From an uncultured bacterium (GTDB lineage: Bacteria; Cyanobacteriota; Vampirovibrionia; Gastranaerophilales; Gastranaerophilaceae), in assembly GCA_900547155.1 (NCBI GenBank), contig URFH01000014.1, positions 1-57,552 of the forward strand: a stretch of 57,552 bases of DNA, read 5' to 3'. Position numbers and translations under genes: made by a program. Below are positions 56,250-57,552 of the stretch, piece by piece. Position 1 is the stretch's first letter, and every line of letters begins with the position of its first letter. Below the pieces are notes generated by a model that worked only from the letters and a program-made list of their open reading frames with translations, made no database searches and was not told the DNA's origin.

Positions 56250-56753
56250 TTAGTTCTTAACCTCTTTTCTTCTGTTGAGCCAGAGGCTTAATGAAAAATA
56301 GCTCAATAATGTGCCGGTTCCTGTTATCAGCCAAACAATGAAAGTTCCTGCTATAAAATTAAAAAATTCAGCGTCTGATTCAGATAAAAGTCGTATGACA
56401 AAGAAAATTATTGCCTCAAGAGTGAAGAATAAAGTATCAGAAAGTAATGATTTTAACATGATGTTGTCCTGAAATTTTTCGTCATCTCTGAATTTTCTAA
56501 AAAAATCATATGCATAAGTACCTTTTTTGCTTTTTTTGAATAAAAATATAAAAATAAATATTTTCAAAATCCAGAAACACAGAAAAAGTGCTGCTGAGCA
56601 GAAACTTACAATTTTGAACCAGTTGGACGAAGAAATTGCCAGATTAATCCCGTCGCCCATAATCCATAAAAAAAATATCATGATAAATATTGGATATTTC
56701 AGGAGATTAGACCCCATAATTATATTTAATATTAAAAAACTGAATTTATTCAT
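56250..56753 (-). CDS. Tandem membrane paralogue 2
   Basis: The 167-residue protein has the same plan as paralogue 3: an N-terminal NKFSFLILNIIMGSN, hydrophobic segments, the basic loop YAYDFFRKFRDDEKFQDN and a final TGTLLSYFSLSLWLNRRK. It is clearly homologous to its neighbours, though diverged. No catalytic motif is visible. It lies 4 bases after paralogue 3. Confidence 0.7.
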   Translation of the reverse strand: MNKFSFLILNIIMGSNLLKYPIFIMIFFLWIMGDGINLAISSSNWFKIVSFCSAALFLCFWILKIFIFIFLFKKSKKGTYAYDFFRKFRDDEKFQDNIMLKSLLSDTLFFTLEAIIFFVIRLLSESDAEFFNFIAGTFIVWLITGTGTLLSYFSLSLWLNRRKEVKN

Positions 56754-56757
56754 TGTT

Positions 56758-57273
56758 TTAGTTTGAATTTTCTCCGAATATCATATTACATTTATAATCA
56801 TTAAGCCACAAATTCAACGCAAGGTAGCTTGTAAATAAACCACCGCCCATACACAGATTAATTAAGATAATGATGAACATGTAATCTGAAAAAGTAAAAT
56901 TTATACTTTCACCGATTATTGGTATTGAACTTATGATGAACGAATCTGCGAAAGTACAAAAAATATCAAAAATTATCGAAAAGATAAAGACCTTAATTTT
57001 GAATTTTTTGTCTTTTGCAAACTTTTTAAAAAAATCATATGTATATGACCTTTTTGGGACACGTTTTATGAGGAAAATAAAAATAAATATCTTGAAAATC
57101 ATAAATATAACGAATATCAAAATAATATAACCTACAGCCAGCATATTAATACTTAATTTACTTTCATCAAAGATTATAGGCAGAATTGCAAGAATTAATA
57201 AAATTAATGCAGGATATTTTAAGATGTTTGAGCTGAGTATAAAATTTAAGATATAAAAGCTATATTTTCCCAT
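56758..57273 (-). CDS. Tandem membrane paralogue 3
   Basis: The 171-residue protein begins GKYSFYILNFILSSNILKYP and has the loop YTYDFFKKFAKDKKFKIK and the end GGLFTSYLALNLWLND, matching paralogue 2 in order and spacing. About four membrane helices are predicted. It probably arose by duplication within the array. Function is unknown. Confidence 0.7.
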   Translation of the reverse strand: MGKYSFYILNFILSSNILKYPALILLILAILPIIFDESKLSINMLAVGYIILIFVIFMIFKIFIFIFLIKRVPKRSYTYDFFKKFAKDKKFKIKVFIFSIIFDIFCTFADSFIISSIPIIGESINFTFSDYMFIIILINLCMGGGLFTSYLALNLWLNDYKCNMIFGENSN

Positions 57274-57299
57274 TTTTTCATTATAAATTACAAATTATT

Positions 57300-57552
57300 C
57301 TATTTGAATTCCAATTGATTAGTTTTTGGTGAAAATATTTTTTGAAATATTGATTTTATCCAGAAAGTCAAGCCGAACAAAACATAGCTAGTTAAAGCGC
57401 CCCCGCCCGAAACAGTATATTCAAAAATTTTGTCTTTAAACGTATAGCTGCCAATGGAAAAACATACCAAATCAAATAATATTACGCAAAATAGCACCTT
57501 AAGCATGAATTTTTTATCAGAAAGAAATTTATCAAAAAAATTGTGCAAATTA
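57300..57552 (-). CDS. Tandem membrane paralogue 4 (partial)
   Basis: The frame runs out of the window at its 5' end, so only about the last 84 residues are present. They contain FFDKFLSDKKFMLKV and GGGALTSYVLFGLTFWIK, nearly identical in protein and DNA to paralogue 1 (about 55660-55930). The near identity indicates a recent duplication. The true start lies beyond 57552. Confidence 0.7.
   Translation of the reverse strand, partial: NLHNFFDKFLSDKKFMLKVLFCVILFDLVCFSIGSYTFKDKIFEYTVSGGGALTSYVLFGLTFWIKSIFQKIFSPKTNQLEFK

Overview
The window looks like a chromosomal segment of a gut-type, non-photosynthetic relative of Cyanobacteria (Melainabacteria/Vampirovibrionia, most like Gastranaerophilales). 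This is an inference. It rests on an isolated atpD-atpC pair cut off from the rest of the ATP synthase genes, as the beta/epsilon pair is in Cyanobacteria. It also rests on a fermentation-type ADP-forming acetyl-CoA synthetase, flagellar motor genes, and hypothetical proteins with short N-termini ending in FKG or FAG. I see no rRNA, tRNA, CRISPR array, prophage or recognisable transposase.

Layout. 0.5-3.4 kb: atpC and atpD, then a rubrerythrin-like protein with a small Cys-rich partner. 3.7-7.5 kb: a UvrD/PcrA-type helicase overlapping uvrC. 7.9-12.3 kb: two secreted proteins (one serpin-like), a metallophosphoesterase, a degenerate receiver-GGDEF protein and a small unknown. 12.5-15.7 kb: surE, pyrG, gatC and a 48-residue membrane protein. 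16.0-21.6 kb: a six-gene envelope cluster (two exported proteins, VWA, FHA-like multi-pass protein, two TonB-like proteins), all on the minus strand. 21.8-26.6 kb: a free-standing 53-residue gene, ndk-tgt, and a TPR protein overlapping an active-looking diguanylate cyclase. 27-33.6 kb: two divergent small genes, a PlsC-like acyltransferase, pabA with a pabB-pabC fusion, an HNH protein and a GT9 glycosyltransferase. 33.7-37.7 kb: motA-motB-fliL-fliM-fliN plus a small protein. 37.9-46.2 kb: Cys-rich exported protein, broken GIY-YIG gene, ADP-forming acetyl-CoA synthetase, TPR protein, exported nitroreductase, exported unknown and an XRE regulator. 46.8-55.4 kb: a GH13-like protein, a 1170-residue repeat protein and a SWIM-SNF2 helicase. 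55.6 kb to the end: a tandem array of AT-rich membrane paralogues cut by the window edge.

The most unusual content is between the genes. At least five interspersed repeat families occur. Families A and C are long palindromes whose outer arms differ from locus to locus yet stay complementary within each copy, around a conserved core. One family C copy lies in frame inside the pabB-pabC fusion, another abuts the start of the GH13-like gene, and two copies with the same arms bracket a divergent pair of small genes. Family B is a mosaic of hairpin units filling most intergenic gaps; one 175-bp stretch of it occurs twice in opposite orientation, 3.9 kb apart, around the TPR/cyclase genes.

Coordinates were checked by hand against reading frames. 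Functions rest on motifs read by eye, without database searches.
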